Part shown: positions 9,134 to 16,400 of the stretch, one piece after another | Numbering within the stretch: position 1 is the first letter of the stretch | Layout: every line of letters begins with the position of its first letter | Assembly: GCF_001981525.1 (NCBI RefSeq) | Contig: NZ_MPSB01000001.1 | Span: 124,001-188,000 of the forward strand | Length of the DNA stretch: 64,000 nt | Origin: Sphingomonas jeddahensis | GTDB lineage: Bacteria > Pseudomonadota > Alphaproteobacteria > Sphingomonadales > Sphingomonadaceae | Direction of reading: 5' to 3' | The notes under the pieces: generated by a model | Database searches by the model: none | What the model saw: the letters and a program-made list of their open reading frames with translations, nothing else | Told to the model about the DNA's origin: nothing | Made by a program: the position numbers and the translations under genes

Positions 9134-10642
9134 ATGGCGGCGATCGTCGCGACGGTGGCGTATCTCGGGCTGGAGGCGCGCGCCGTCGAGGTGCAGGTGC
9201 AGCTGATCCCGGGGCTCCCAGCGTTCAACCTTGTGGGTCTGGGCGACAAAGCGGTGGGGGAGAGCCGCGAGCGGGTGCGTGGGGCGATCGCCGCGATGGG
9301 GCTGGCGTTGCCCCCCAAGCGGATCGCGGTGAACCTGTCGCCCGCCGATCTGCCCAAGGAGGGGTCGCATTTCGACCTGCCGATCGCGCTGGGGCTGCTC
9401 GCGGCGATGGGGGTAGTCGATGCCGAAGCGCTGGCCGATTATGTGATCGTCGGTGAGCTGACGCTCGACGGGCGGATCGCGCCGTCGCCGGGGGTGCTGC
9501 TTGCCGCATTACACGCCGCGGAAGTGGGCAAGGGGTTGATCTGCCCGGCCGCGCAAGGCTCCGAAGCAGCGTGGGCGAGCTCGGTCGAGGTGCTGGCCGC
9601 ACCTGATTTGCTGGGGCTCATCAATCACCTGAAGGGTCATGGGCTGCTTGCCGCGCCGCGGCCGGGGGAAGTCGAGCTTGATGCCGGCGGGCCGGACCTG
9701 CGGCAGGTGCGGGGGCAGGAAACAGCGAAGCGCGCGCTCGAGATTGCGGCGAGCGGCAACCACAATCTGCTGATGGTCGGGCCGCCGGGATCGGGCAAGT
9801 CGCTAATGGCGTCGTGCCTCCCGGGCATTCTGCCGCAGCTCGATCCGGCTGAAGCGCTGGAAGTGTCGATGGTACAATCGGTCGCGGGGGCGCTGGAGGG
9901 CGGGCGGCTGACGCGGACGCGGCCGTTCCGCGCGCCGCATCATTCCGCCTCCATGGCGGCGCTGACCGGCGGTGGGCTGAAGGTGCGGCCGGGCGAAGTG
10001 AGCATGGCCCATCTTGGCGTCTTGTTTCTCGACGAACTGCCGGAATTTCAGCGCGCCGTACTCGACTCGCTGCGCCAGCCGCTGGAGTCCGGCGTGGTCA
10101 GCGTCGCGCGGGCCAATGCGCATGTCACGTTTCCCGCGCGCGTGCAGTTGATTGCGGCGATGAACCCTTGCCGCTGTGGGTATCTTGGCGACCCCGGGCT
10201 GGCCTGCGCGCGGGCGCCGAAATGTGCGGCGGACTATCAGGCCAAGGTGTCGGGGCCTCTACTCGATCGGGTCGACCTGCACGTCGAGGTGCAGGCGGTA
10301 AGCGCGGCCGACCTGATGCTGCCGCCGCCGGCGGAGGGCTCGGCCGAGGTCGCGGCGCGCGTCGCGGGGGTGCGGGCGGTTCAGGCGGAGCGCTATCGCG
10401 AGCATTCGATCCGGACCAATGCCGAGGCCGAAGGAGAGCTGCTGGAGGCGTTCTGCACGCCGGACGATGGCGGGAGGACGCTGCTGGCGCAGGCGGCGGA
10501 GACGATGCGGCTGTCGGCACGCGGCTATACGCGAATCCTTCGCGTTGCCCGGACGATTGCGGACATGGCAGGGAGCGCCGCGGTGGGACGGATCCATGTT
10601 GCCGAGGCGCTGAGTTATCGTCGGCAGCCGCCGCGTAATTGA
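9134..10642 (+). CDS. yifB: YifB/ComM family Mg-chelatase-like AAA+ ATPase
   Basis: A 502-residue protein with an N-terminal Lon-protease-like (ChlI) domain (about 1-165) and an AAA+ domain with Walker A GPPGSGKS at 216-223, followed by the Cys-containing segment NPCRCGYLGDP near 342 and a C-terminal Mg-chelatase helical domain. Homologues (ComM) are helicases that extend branch migration during natural transformation. The 'magnesium chelatase' name common in databases does not describe this function. It is a single gene on the plus strand, flanked by repeats. Confidence 0.94.
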   Translation: MAAIVATVAYLGLEARAVEVQVQLIPGLPAFNLVGLGDKAVGESRERVRGAIAAMGLALPPKRIAVNLSPADLPKEGSHFDLPIALGLLAAMGVVDAEALADYVIVGELTLDGRIAPSPGVLLAALHAAEVGKGLICPAAQGSEAAWASSVEVLAAPDLLGLINHLKGHGLLAAPRPGEVELDAGGPDLRQVRGQETAKRALEIAASGNHNLLMVGPPGSGKSLMASCLPGILPQLDPAEALEVSMVQSVAGALEGGRLTRTRPFRAPHHSASMAALTGGGLKVRPGEVSMAHLGVLFLDELPEFQRAVLDSLRQPLESGVVSVARANAHVTFPARVQLIAAMNPCRCGYLGDPGLACARAPKCAADYQAKVSGPLLDRVDLHVEVQAVSAADLMLPPPAEGSAEVAARVAGVRAVQAERYREHSIRTNAEAEGELLEAFCTPDDGGRTLLAQAAETMRLSARGYTRILRVARTIADMAGSAAVGRIHVAEALSYRRQPPRN

Positions 10643-10677
10643 CGCACAATGGCTTGGAGACAAACACTCCTGCCGCT

Positions 10678-10768
10678 GTCGCCCTGAACTTGTTTCAGGG
10701 TCCACTCATCCAGTCGCGAGGTGGCTGCTTGTGGCACGGTGGATGCTGAAACAAGTTTAGCATGACGG
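10678..10768. repeat. Dispersed inverted repeat, ACTTGTTTCAG family, reverse orientation
   Basis: Starts GTCGCCCTGAACTTGTTTCA and ends CTGAAACAAGTTTAGCATGA followed by CGG. It is the reverse complement of the unit at 5205-5296 with a different spacer. It lies in the convergent gap after yifB. Confidence 0.85.
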
Positions 10769-10799
10769 CACTCCTATAGGAGAGGGCCTGAGCCAAATT

Positions 10800-10822
10800 C
10801 CGGCCGAGTACCATGTGGCCGG
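10800..10822. terminator. Hairpin in convergent gap between yifB and the GGDEF-EAL gene
   Basis: CCGGCC (10800-10805) pairs with GGCCGG (10817-10822) around an 11-base loop. On the minus strand it lies 12 bases past the stop of the GGDEF-EAL gene and is followed by AATTTGG, a poor U-tract. A perfect 12-base palindrome CTCCTATAGGAG is nearby (10771-10782). A terminator role is possible but weakly supported. Confidence 0.35.
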
Positions 10823-10834
10823 GCGAACGGGCGG

Positions 10835-12451
10835 TCAGCTCGCGAGGCGTTCGTGCAGGTTCTGTGCGGCCGGCCCGGTGCCGAGCAGGCGGCGTTCGGC
10901 CAGAAGGCGGCGGGTGTTGGCGGCGCTCATGGGGCGACCGTACAGGTAACCCTGGGCGCGAGCACAGCCGAGAGCGCGCAACCGACCCTCGATCTCCATG
11001 TCCTCAACCCCTTCCGCCGTCACTGGCAGGTTCAGGCTGGCGCCGAGACTCGCGACCGCGCCCACGATTGCGGCGCAATCATTGCTCTCGGCGATCGACT
11101 GGACAAAGCTCCTGTCGATCTTGATGCGATCGAATGGCAGCGCGCGCAGGTGGCCGAGGCTGGAATAACCGGTGCCGAAATCGTCAAGCGCGACGCGGAT
11201 GCCCTGGTTCTTGAGGCTGCCGACGATCGACTGGGCAAGCGGCAGATTCTCGAACAAGGCGCTTTCGGTGATTTCGATCTCCAGCCGGTGCGCGGGAAAG
11301 CCGGTTTCCAGAAGCAGCTTGATGATCTTCTGCGGCAGCCAGGCGTCCCGCAACTGAACCGGCGAAATGTTGATCGCCAGCGTGAGCGAGGGATCCCAAT
11401 CGCGCGCGGCCTGAAACGCCTGGCGCATCAGCGTCATCGACAGTTCGGCGATCATGCCCGTCTGCTCGGCGATCGGGATGAAGCGTTCCGGTGGGATGGG
11501 GCCGTGAACCGGATGTTCCCAGCGCGCGAGCACCTCGAAGCCGAGCACATGGCCGTTCGCCAGATCGACCTGCTGCTCAAAAAATGGGACGACCTGCCCA
11601 GCCGGGATCGCGGTGCGCAAGCCATTCTCCAGCTCGTTGCGGGCGTGCAACGCGCGCGCCATGGCGGGATCGAACCAGCCGCAGCGATTCCGCCCGGCAT
11701 CCTTGGCGGCATACATGGCGATATCCGCGGCGCGCATCAGCGTATCGACCGAACCGCGCTCGAAGTCCGATCGCGCAATGCCGATCGAGGCGGAAATATG
11801 GACAGTGGTGCCGTTTAACTCCAGGGGCCGGGCGAGGCGGCTGACCAGGCGATCCGCAATGCGTTGCACCGTTTCCGCATCGCGCGGGTCGAACACGAGG
11901 GCGCAGGCGAATTCGTCGCCACCCAGCCGGGCGGTGAGCACACCGTGCGGTATCTCGGCGCTGATCTCTTTCGCGACCCGGGCGAGCAGGGCATCGCCAG
12001 TGGCATGATCATAAAGGTCGTTGATGGTCTTGAAACGATCGAGGTCGATCATCAGCATCGCCACCGCACGGTGCCGCCGTTGGGCGTCGAGCAGCATCGT
12101 TGCCGATTGTTCGACCAGGGCCCGACGATTGAGGAACCCGGTCAACGGGTCGGTTGCGGACAGCCGGCGCGCGCGCTCCCCTGCAGCGAACTGATTGCCG
12201 AGGATCTCGACTAGCTGGCGGTGTCGTCGCCACCCGATCAGGATCAGCGCGACGTTGAGCGCAAGCGCGACGACCAACGTGCGATCGATACCCCCGCTGG
12301 TGCCGAACACCTGGCGCAGCACCGTGGCGATGGCGGCGCCACCCAGCGCGACGAACAGCGCGATCGCCGCCACCGTAATGAGCCCGGCTGGCGTGGCGCG
12401 TTGCTCCGCCGAGCCGCGTGCTGCCGGTGGAAGGATCGCGGAATCATCCAT
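10835..12451 (-). CDS. Membrane GGDEF-EAL cyclic-di-GMP turnover protein
   Basis: 538 residues. Two transmembrane segments (about 23-48 and 57-75) are followed by a GGDEF domain with intact RLGGDEFA (GGDEF 177-181) and an EAL domain from about 275. The EAL motif is EVL (306-308), but the other catalytic positions are kept: NISPVQL (361), EITES, DDFGTGYSSL (423 on), KID and AEGVE. Both synthesis and hydrolysis of c-di-GMP are therefore possible. The RxxD product-inhibition site expected just before GGDEF is missing. There is no large sensory domain, so the short membrane part may sense or only anchor. It diverges from ffh. Confidence 0.95.
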   Translation of the reverse strand: MDDSAILPPAARGSAEQRATPAGLITVAAIALFVALGGAAIATVLRQVFGTSGGIDRTLVVALALNVALILIGWRRHRQLVEILGNQFAAGERARRLSATDPLTGFLNRRALVEQSATMLLDAQRRHRAVAMLMIDLDRFKTINDLYDHATGDALLARVAKEISAEIPHGVLTARLGGDEFACALVFDPRDAETVQRIADRLVSRLARPLELNGTTVHISASIGIARSDFERGSVDTLMRAADIAMYAAKDAGRNRCGWFDPAMARALHARNELENGLRTAIPAGQVVPFFEQQVDLANGHVLGFEVLARWEHPVHGPIPPERFIPIAEQTGMIAELSMTLMRQAFQAARDWDPSLTLAINISPVQLRDAWLPQKIIKLLLETGFPAHRLEIEITESALFENLPLAQSIVGSLKNQGIRVALDDFGTGYSSLGHLRALPFDRIKIDRSFVQSIAESNDCAAIVGAVASLGASLNLPVTAEGVEDMEIEGRLRALGCARAQGYLYGRPMSAANTRRLLAERRLLGTGPAAQNLHERLAS

Positions 12452-12565
12452 GTCATGCCAAGATGAGGCATTAGCATGTAGAAGGTGTTAATGACCGGCG
12501 GCTTGCTTGTGTGACGCTTTTGTCCTAAGCGCCGCGCAACGTTCCGTGTTGAACGCTGAAGACAA

Positions 12566-12616
12566 GCACCCGTGCGGTGCACGCTGGCCGGCGAGGTTTC
12601 GCCCGCCGGCGCTTTT
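12566..12616 (+). promoter_or_regulatory. Leader hairpins upstream of ffh, attenuator-like
   Basis: A 7-bp perfect stem GCCGGCG (12587-12593) with CGCCGGC (12604-12610), loop of 10, is followed by GC and TTTT, resembling an intrinsic terminator 34 bases before the ffh ATG. Just upstream two mutually exclusive stems exist: GCACC (12566-12570) with GGTGC (12576-12580), or CGTGC (12571-12575) with GCACG (12579-12583). No gene ends on this strand here, so the terminator would act on a leader or small RNA transcript. Confidence 0.45.
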
Positions 12617-12649
12617 GCGTTTGGCCCCGGAGGAAGGGAGTTTGACCCG

Positions 12650-14173
12650 ATGTTCGACAGTCTGAGCGATCGTCTTGGTGGCGTGTTCGATCGCCTGCGC
12701 GGTCGCGGTGCGCTGACCGAAGCGGACGTGCGTCAAGCGATGCGCGAGGTGCGGATCGCGCTGCTTGAAGCGGACGTCGCGCTGCCTGTCGCGCGGCAGT
12801 TCGTCGATGAGGCTACCGAAAAGGCGATCGGGCAGAATGTGCTCCGCTCGGTCACGCCGGGGCAGCAGGTCGTCAAGATCGTCAATGACGCGCTTGTGGC
12901 GATGCTGGGCGGCGATGATCCCGCCGCGGCCGAGCTGAACCTCGGCGTCTCGCCGCCCGCGGTGGTGATGATGGTCGGCCTGCAGGGCTCCGGCAAGACG
13001 ACCACGACGGCAAAGATCGCCAAGCGGCTGTCCGGCGGGCAGGGCGGTCGGGACCGCAAGAAGGTCCTGATGGCGTCGCTCGATGTCAATCGCCCGGCCG
13101 CGCAGGAACAGCTCGCGACGCTAGGCACGCAGGTGGAGGTGCAGACGCTGCCGATCGTCGCCGGGCAGCAGCCGGTGGAGATCGCGCGGCGCGCGTTGCA
13201 GGCGGCGAAGCTGCAGGGTTTCGACGTGCTGATGCTCGACACCGCGGGTCGCCTGCACGTCGATCAGGCGCTGATGGACGAGATGAAGGCGGTGGCGGAT
13301 ATCGCCACGCCGCAGGAAATCCTGCTCGTCGTCGATTCGCTGACCGGCCAGGACGCGGTCAACGTCGCGCAGAGCTTCTCCGAGCAGGTTCCGCTGACCG
13401 GCGTGGTGCTGACCCGGATGGACGGCGATGCGCGTGGTGGTGCGGCGCTCTCGATGCGCGCCGTCACAGGCAAGCCGATCAAGTTCGCCGGGGTGGGCGA
13501 GAAGATGGACGCGCTGGAAGCGTTCCATGCCGAGCGCGTCGCCGGCCGGATCCTCGGCATGGGCGACGTCGTCAGCCTGGTCGAGCGCGCGGCGGAATCG
13601 ATCCAGCAGGAAGACGCCGAGCGCATGGCGGCGAAGCTGGCCAAGGGCCAGTTCGACATGGACGACTTACGCGGGCAGCTGGCGCAGATGCGCCGCATGG
13701 GCGGGCTGGGCGCGCTTGCGGGCATGATCCCGGGCATGAAGAAGGCCCAACAGGCGATGGCCAATGGCGCCGTCGACGAGCGCATCCTGCTGCGCATGGA
13801 CGCGATGATCACGTCCATGACCCAGAAGGAGCGCTCCAAGCCCGAGCTGATCAACGCCAAGCGCAAGATCCGCATCGCCAAGGGCAGCGGCACGACCGTG
13901 CAGGACGTGAACAAGCTGCTGAAGATGCACCAGGAAATGTCCACCGCGATGAAGAAGATCCGCAAGATGGGCGGCATCAAGGGGATGCTGTCCATGCTTG
14001 GCAAGGGCGGGCCGGGCGGCGGCATGGCTGGGATCGGCAATGCACTGGGCGGGCCCGAGCTTGGCGACATGCTGGGCAAGGCTGGCGGCGGTCTGCCGGG
14101 CCTGCCTGGCGGTCTCGGCGGGCTTGGGGGCGGCGGTGCGCTGCCGCCAGGATTTCCGAAGTTCAAGAAGTAA
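12650..14173 (+). CDS. ffh: Signal recognition particle protein Ffh
   Basis: A 507-residue SRP54-type GTPase that binds 4.5S RNA and N-terminal signal or transmembrane segments and delivers ribosomes to FtsY and SecYEG. The N domain is at 1-95. The G domain has GLQGSGKT at 110-117 and DTAGR. The methionine-rich M domain follows (MRRMGGLGALAGMIPGMKK; then SGTTVQDVNKLLKMH). A Gly/Leu/Pro-rich tail of about 60 residues ends at LPPGFPKFKK. The ATG at 12650 is preceded by AGGAAGGGAG. rpsP lies downstream across a repeat. Confidence 0.98.
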   Translation: MFDSLSDRLGGVFDRLRGRGALTEADVRQAMREVRIALLEADVALPVARQFVDEATEKAIGQNVLRSVTPGQQVVKIVNDALVAMLGGDDPAAAELNLGVSPPAVVMMVGLQGSGKTTTTAKIAKRLSGGQGGRDRKKVLMASLDVNRPAAQEQLATLGTQVEVQTLPIVAGQQPVEIARRALQAAKLQGFDVLMLDTAGRLHVDQALMDEMKAVADIATPQEILLVVDSLTGQDAVNVAQSFSEQVPLTGVVLTRMDGDARGGAALSMRAVTGKPIKFAGVGEKMDALEAFHAERVAGRILGMGDVVSLVERAAESIQQEDAERMAAKLAKGQFDMDDLRGQLAQMRRMGGLGALAGMIPGMKKAQQAMANGAVDERILLRMDAMITSMTQKERSKPELINAKRKIRIAKGSGTTVQDVNKLLKMHQEMSTAMKKIRKMGGIKGMLSMLGKGGPGGGMAGIGNALGGPELGDMLGKAGGGLPGLPGGLGGLGGGGALPPGFPKFKK

Positions 14174-14190
14174 CGAACACCGCCTTTGTC

Positions 14191-14273
14191 CGTCACCCCA
14201 GCGAAGGCTGGGGTCTCCGGCGGCGAGGGCACGAACGACAACCAAGAGATCCCAGCCTTTGCTGGGATGACGA
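14191..14273. repeat. Dispersed inverted repeat between ffh and rpsP
   Basis: Left arm CGTCACCCCAGCGAAGGCTG with GGGTCTCCGG; right arm GAGATCCCAGCCTTTGCTGG with GATGACGAA. It is a variant of the GTCACCCC/GGGTGAC class with a GCGAAGGC core. It fills the gap inside the ffh-rpsP transcription unit. Confidence 0.85.
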
Positions 14274-14297
14274 ATTTAGAAGGCAAGGAAGACTAAA

Positions 14298-14708
14298 ATG
14301 GCACTGAGCATTCGTCTGTCGCGTGGCGGCTCCAAGAAGCGTCCTTACTACCGCATCGTGGTGGCGGACGCGCGCAGCCCGCGTGACGGCAAGTTCATCG
14401 AGAAGATCGGCAACTACAACCCGCTGCTCGCCAAGGACGATGAGAAGCGCATCGTGCTCGACGCTGAGCGTGCCAAGCACTGGCTGAGCAACGGTGCGCA
14501 GCCGACCGATCGTGTCGCGCGCTTCCTCGACCTCGCCGGCGTTCGTGAGCGCGCCGCGCGTAACAACCCGAAGAAGGCTGAGCCGGGTGAGAAGGCCAAG
14601 GAGCGCGCCGAAGAGCGTGCCGAGAAGCAGAAGGCCGCCGAGGAAGCCGCCGCCGAGGCGAATGCGGCACCGGCCGAGACCGAAACCGCTGAAGCGTCCG
14701 CCGAGTAA
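14298..14708 (+). CDS. rpsP: 30S ribosomal protein S16
   Basis: 136 residues. The first about 80 residues are the S16 fold ([38 protein letters not shown]). The C-terminal 55 residues are a charged Lys/Glu/Ala-rich extension, longer than the roughly 82-residue E. coli protein but common in alphaproteobacteria. The gene has the usual position before rimM, although trmD and rplS are not adjacent here. SD-like AAGGAAG lies upstream of the ATG. Confidence 0.98.
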   Translation: MALSIRLSRGGSKKRPYYRIVVADARSPRDGKFIEKIGNYNPLLAKDDEKRIVLDAERAKHWLSNGAQPTDRVARFLDLAGVRERAARNNPKKAEPGEKAKERAEERAEKQKAAEEAAAEANAAPAETETAEASAE

Positions 14709-14717
14709 CAGGCATCC

Positions 14718-14771
14718 GATCGGGTCATGGCGCGTTGCTCCTGATGTAAGAGGAGCATGCCATGACCGATC
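14718..14771 (+). promoter_or_regulatory. Long hairpin that would mask the ribosome-binding site and ATG before rimM
   Basis: GATCGGGTCATGGC (14718-14731) pairs with GCCATGACCGATC (14759-14771) with one bulged G. An inner stem GCTCCT (14737-14742) pairs with AGGAGC (14751-14756), loop of 8. The right strands contain the SD AGAGGAG and the ATG at 14762, so both would be paired. It begins 10 bases after the rpsP stop. No T-run follows, so control of translation is more likely than termination. Confidence 0.65.
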
Positions 14772-14896
14772 CTGATCCCCGGACCGCCAATGATGACGAC
14801 GAAACGGTCGCCAGCAACGAAGGCGTCTCCGCGCCCGACCCAGCCGAAGGACGCGACGACGCCCCCGCCGGCGACGAAGGCTCCGCCGCCGGTTGA
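14762..14896 (+). CDS. Possible 44-codon acidic leader ORF (or displaced rimM N-terminus)
   Basis: ATG 14762 has an SD of AGAGGAG. The product is 44 residues and very acidic (MTDPDPRTANDDDETVASNE at the start). Codons are mostly GNN with A frequent at position two, as in real genes, whereas the overlapping rimM frame in the same stretch looks less gene-like. It stops at TGA 14894-14896, inside the start region of rimM. Loss of one base near 14890 would join it to the RimM domain. It may be a leader peptide, the true RimM N-terminus separated by a frameshift, or chance. Confidence 0.4.
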   Translation: MTDPDPRTANDDDETVASNEGVSAPDPAEGRDDAPAGDEGSAAG

Positions 14897-15365
14897 TGCC
14901 GGCGGGGAGGCGCACGTCGTTCTGGCGGTGATCACCGGCGCCCACGGCGTGAGCGGCGAGGTGAAGCTGAAGCTGTTCGCCGAGGAGATCGGCCCGCACC
15001 GCTCGTTCAACGGCGGGGCGCTGACGCTGAAATCCGTGCGCGGCAACATCGCGCGCTTTGCCGAGGTGGCGGATCGTACCGCTGCCGAGGCATTGCGCGG
15101 GGTAGAACTGACGGTGCCTCGCTCAGCGCTGCCGGCGCTGGAAGAGGGCGAATATTACCACACCGACCTGCTCGGGCTGGCGGTGGTGTCCGACGCAGGC
15201 GAACCGCTGGGGCAGGTCGTGGCGGTCGAGAATTTCGGCGCTGGCGACGTAGTCGAGATTGAGCGGCCGAACGGCAAGCGCTTCATGGTGCCGATGACTG
15301 AGCAGGCGGTGCCAGAATGGAGTGCCGAACGGCTCGTCGTCACGGCGGCGTTCGCGGAGATGTGA
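14790..15365 (+). CDS. rimM: Ribosome maturation factor RimM
   Basis: A 30S assembly factor that binds S19 and helps mature the 16S 3' domain. The N-terminal RimM domain starts at VVLAVITGAHGVSGEVKLKL, and the PRC-barrel follows (EGEYYHTDLLGLAVV..., ENFGAGDVVEIERPNGKRFMVPMT). The start is uncertain. The only in-frame ATGs (14790, 14793) give a proline/threonine-rich leader of about 40 residues with no good SD, while the well-placed SD serves a different frame (ATG 14762). No alternative initiation codon lies between that leader and the domain. It follows rpsP. Confidence 0.9.
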   Translation: MMTTKRSPATKASPRPTQPKDATTPPPATKAPPPVDAGGEAHVVLAVITGAHGVSGEVKLKLFAEEIGPHRSFNGGALTLKSVRGNIARFAEVADRTAAEALRGVELTVPRSALPALEEGEYYHTDLLGLAVVSDAGEPLGQVVAVENFGAGDVVEIERPNGKRFMVPMTEQAVPEWSAERLVVTAAFAEM

Positions 15366-15366
15366 T

Positions 15367-15401
15367 CGGGCTGTCCTCCCCCTCGAAGATGGGGAGGATC
15401 A
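15367..15401. repeat. Half-element of the CCTCCCC/GGGGAGG family
   Basis: GTCCTCCCCCTCGAAGATGG with GGAGGATC is a short inverted repeat in the convergent gap between rimM and the hydroxylase-like gene, similar to the TCCTCCTCCCC...GGGGAGGAG end of the element at 5341-5400. It may act as a weak bidirectional terminator. Confidence 0.55.
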
Positions 15402-15402
15402 G

Positions 15403-16272
15403 TCAGACGTCCATCTGCTTTACCGCGGCGTTCCACATCGAAATGTTGTTGCGTGCTTCCTGCACAAAGGCGGAGCGGCGCACGAAGCCGAGAAAGAACT
15501 CTGCGAACCACTTACCCGGATTGCGCAGCGGGCGTTCAAACTGGATCAGCAGGACGACGCGGGTGCCCTCCGTCTCGTTCCAGACTTCGTGATCATAGGT
15601 GTCGTCGAACACCAGGGTTTCGCCCTCGCACCAGCGGACGACGCGTCCATCGACGCGCATACGCACGTCGCCGTCACGTGGCACGATCAGGCCCAGGTGA
15701 CAGGTGATCAGCCCCTTGGACACCCCGCGATGTGCCGGGATGTGCGTGCCGGGCGCAAGGATCGAGAAAAAGGCGCTGTTGAGGCCGGGGATCTGCTCGA
15801 CGAGTGAGGCGGTCGCCGGGCAGCGCGCCGCGTTTTCATCGATGCGATAGCCATAGCCCCACAGGAAAAATGAGCGCCACATGTTGATCTGGGCGATCGA
15901 GCGGTGATCGGGCGAGATCGTCGCGAGGCTAGGCGCGGCTTCGCCCTGCAGCGCAACAGCGGTCGCTTCGTCGCGGATCGTTTCCCAATTGTCGCGCAGC
16001 GTCTGTGTCCAGGGAAAGGTGCGCACGTCGAGCACCGGATCGTTCGGCACAAGTGAGGATGAGGCAATCAGCCGATCGAAGACGCCGCGCAGATGCTTGC
16101 CGAAGCGGATGATCAGCGGACGGCCTGGCTCTGCCTTCATCTCGGCTCCTGGGGCGGGAGCACCGGATACAGCCTGAATATTCGGCACCCGCAGCGGGCG
16201 GGCACCGTCGTTATTCTGCCGTAATTGCGGCCGGTTCGGGCTGAGGGTCGTCACGTCGTCCGTCCGTTCCAT
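15403..16272 (-). CDS. Aspartyl/asparaginyl beta-hydroxylase-fold dioxygenase
   Basis: 289 residues with the Fe(II)/2-oxoglutarate dioxygenase fold of the AspH family. The predicted iron ligands are His181 (PAHRG) and His228 (TYDHEVWN), with Arg238 ten residues later binding 2-oxoglutarate. This spacing matches human AspH, which also uses two histidines without the usual acidic ligand. Bacterial members include LpxO, which hydroxylates lipid A acyl chains, but the sequence does not settle the substrate. The first about 45 residues look disordered, so the start could be further in (ATG at residue 45). It is convergent with rimM. Confidence 0.85.
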   Translation of the reverse strand: MERTDDVTTLSPNRPQLRQNNDGARPLRVPNIQAVSGAPAPGAEMKAEPGRPLIIRFGKHLRGVFDRLIASSSLVPNDPVLDVRTFPWTQTLRDNWETIRDEATAVALQGEAAPSLATISPDHRSIAQINMWRSFFLWGYGYRIDENAARCPATASLVEQIPGLNSAFFSILAPGTHIPAHRGVSKGLITCHLGLIVPRDGDVRMRVDGRVVRWCEGETLVFDDTYDHEVWNETEGTRVVLLIQFERPLRNPGKWFAEFFLGFVRRSAFVQEARNNISMWNAAVKQMDV

Positions 16273-16327
16273 CGCAAGCTGCGGTTGGCGTCCGTAGCGG
16301 GCTAAGCGACATTCGGGACCAAAACAT

Positions 16328-16356
16328 GGCGACGGCAGGGTGATCGAAAGATCGCC
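16328..16356. repeat. 29-base hairpin element, copy 2
   Basis: GGCGACGGCAGGGTG is followed by stem GGTGATC/GATCGCC with a GAAA tetraloop. It matches the copy at 5289-5317. Outer bases CATGGC (16325-16330) can also pair with GCCATG (16354-16359). It lies between the divergent hydroxylase-like and M16 peptidase genes. Confidence 0.5.
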
Positions 16357-16400
16357 ATGGGGTGTGGCGGCGGGGTGACGGGCAGGCTAGAAGCGATGGC

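Noticed and set aside
8412-9134. Replication origin near rpmH-rnpA
   Set aside because: In some bacteria dnaA and oriC lie here, but no dnaA gene and no cluster of DnaA boxes is visible.
9134-10642. Magnesium chelatase in bacteriochlorophyll synthesis
   Set aside because: The domain order (Lon-like ChlI plus AAA+) is that of YifB/ComM, and no photosynthesis genes are present.
10771-10782. 12-base palindrome CTCCTATAGGAG as an operator
   Set aside because: It lies between two convergent gene ends beside a repeat, where no promoter is expected; a chance or repeat-linked palindrome is more likely.
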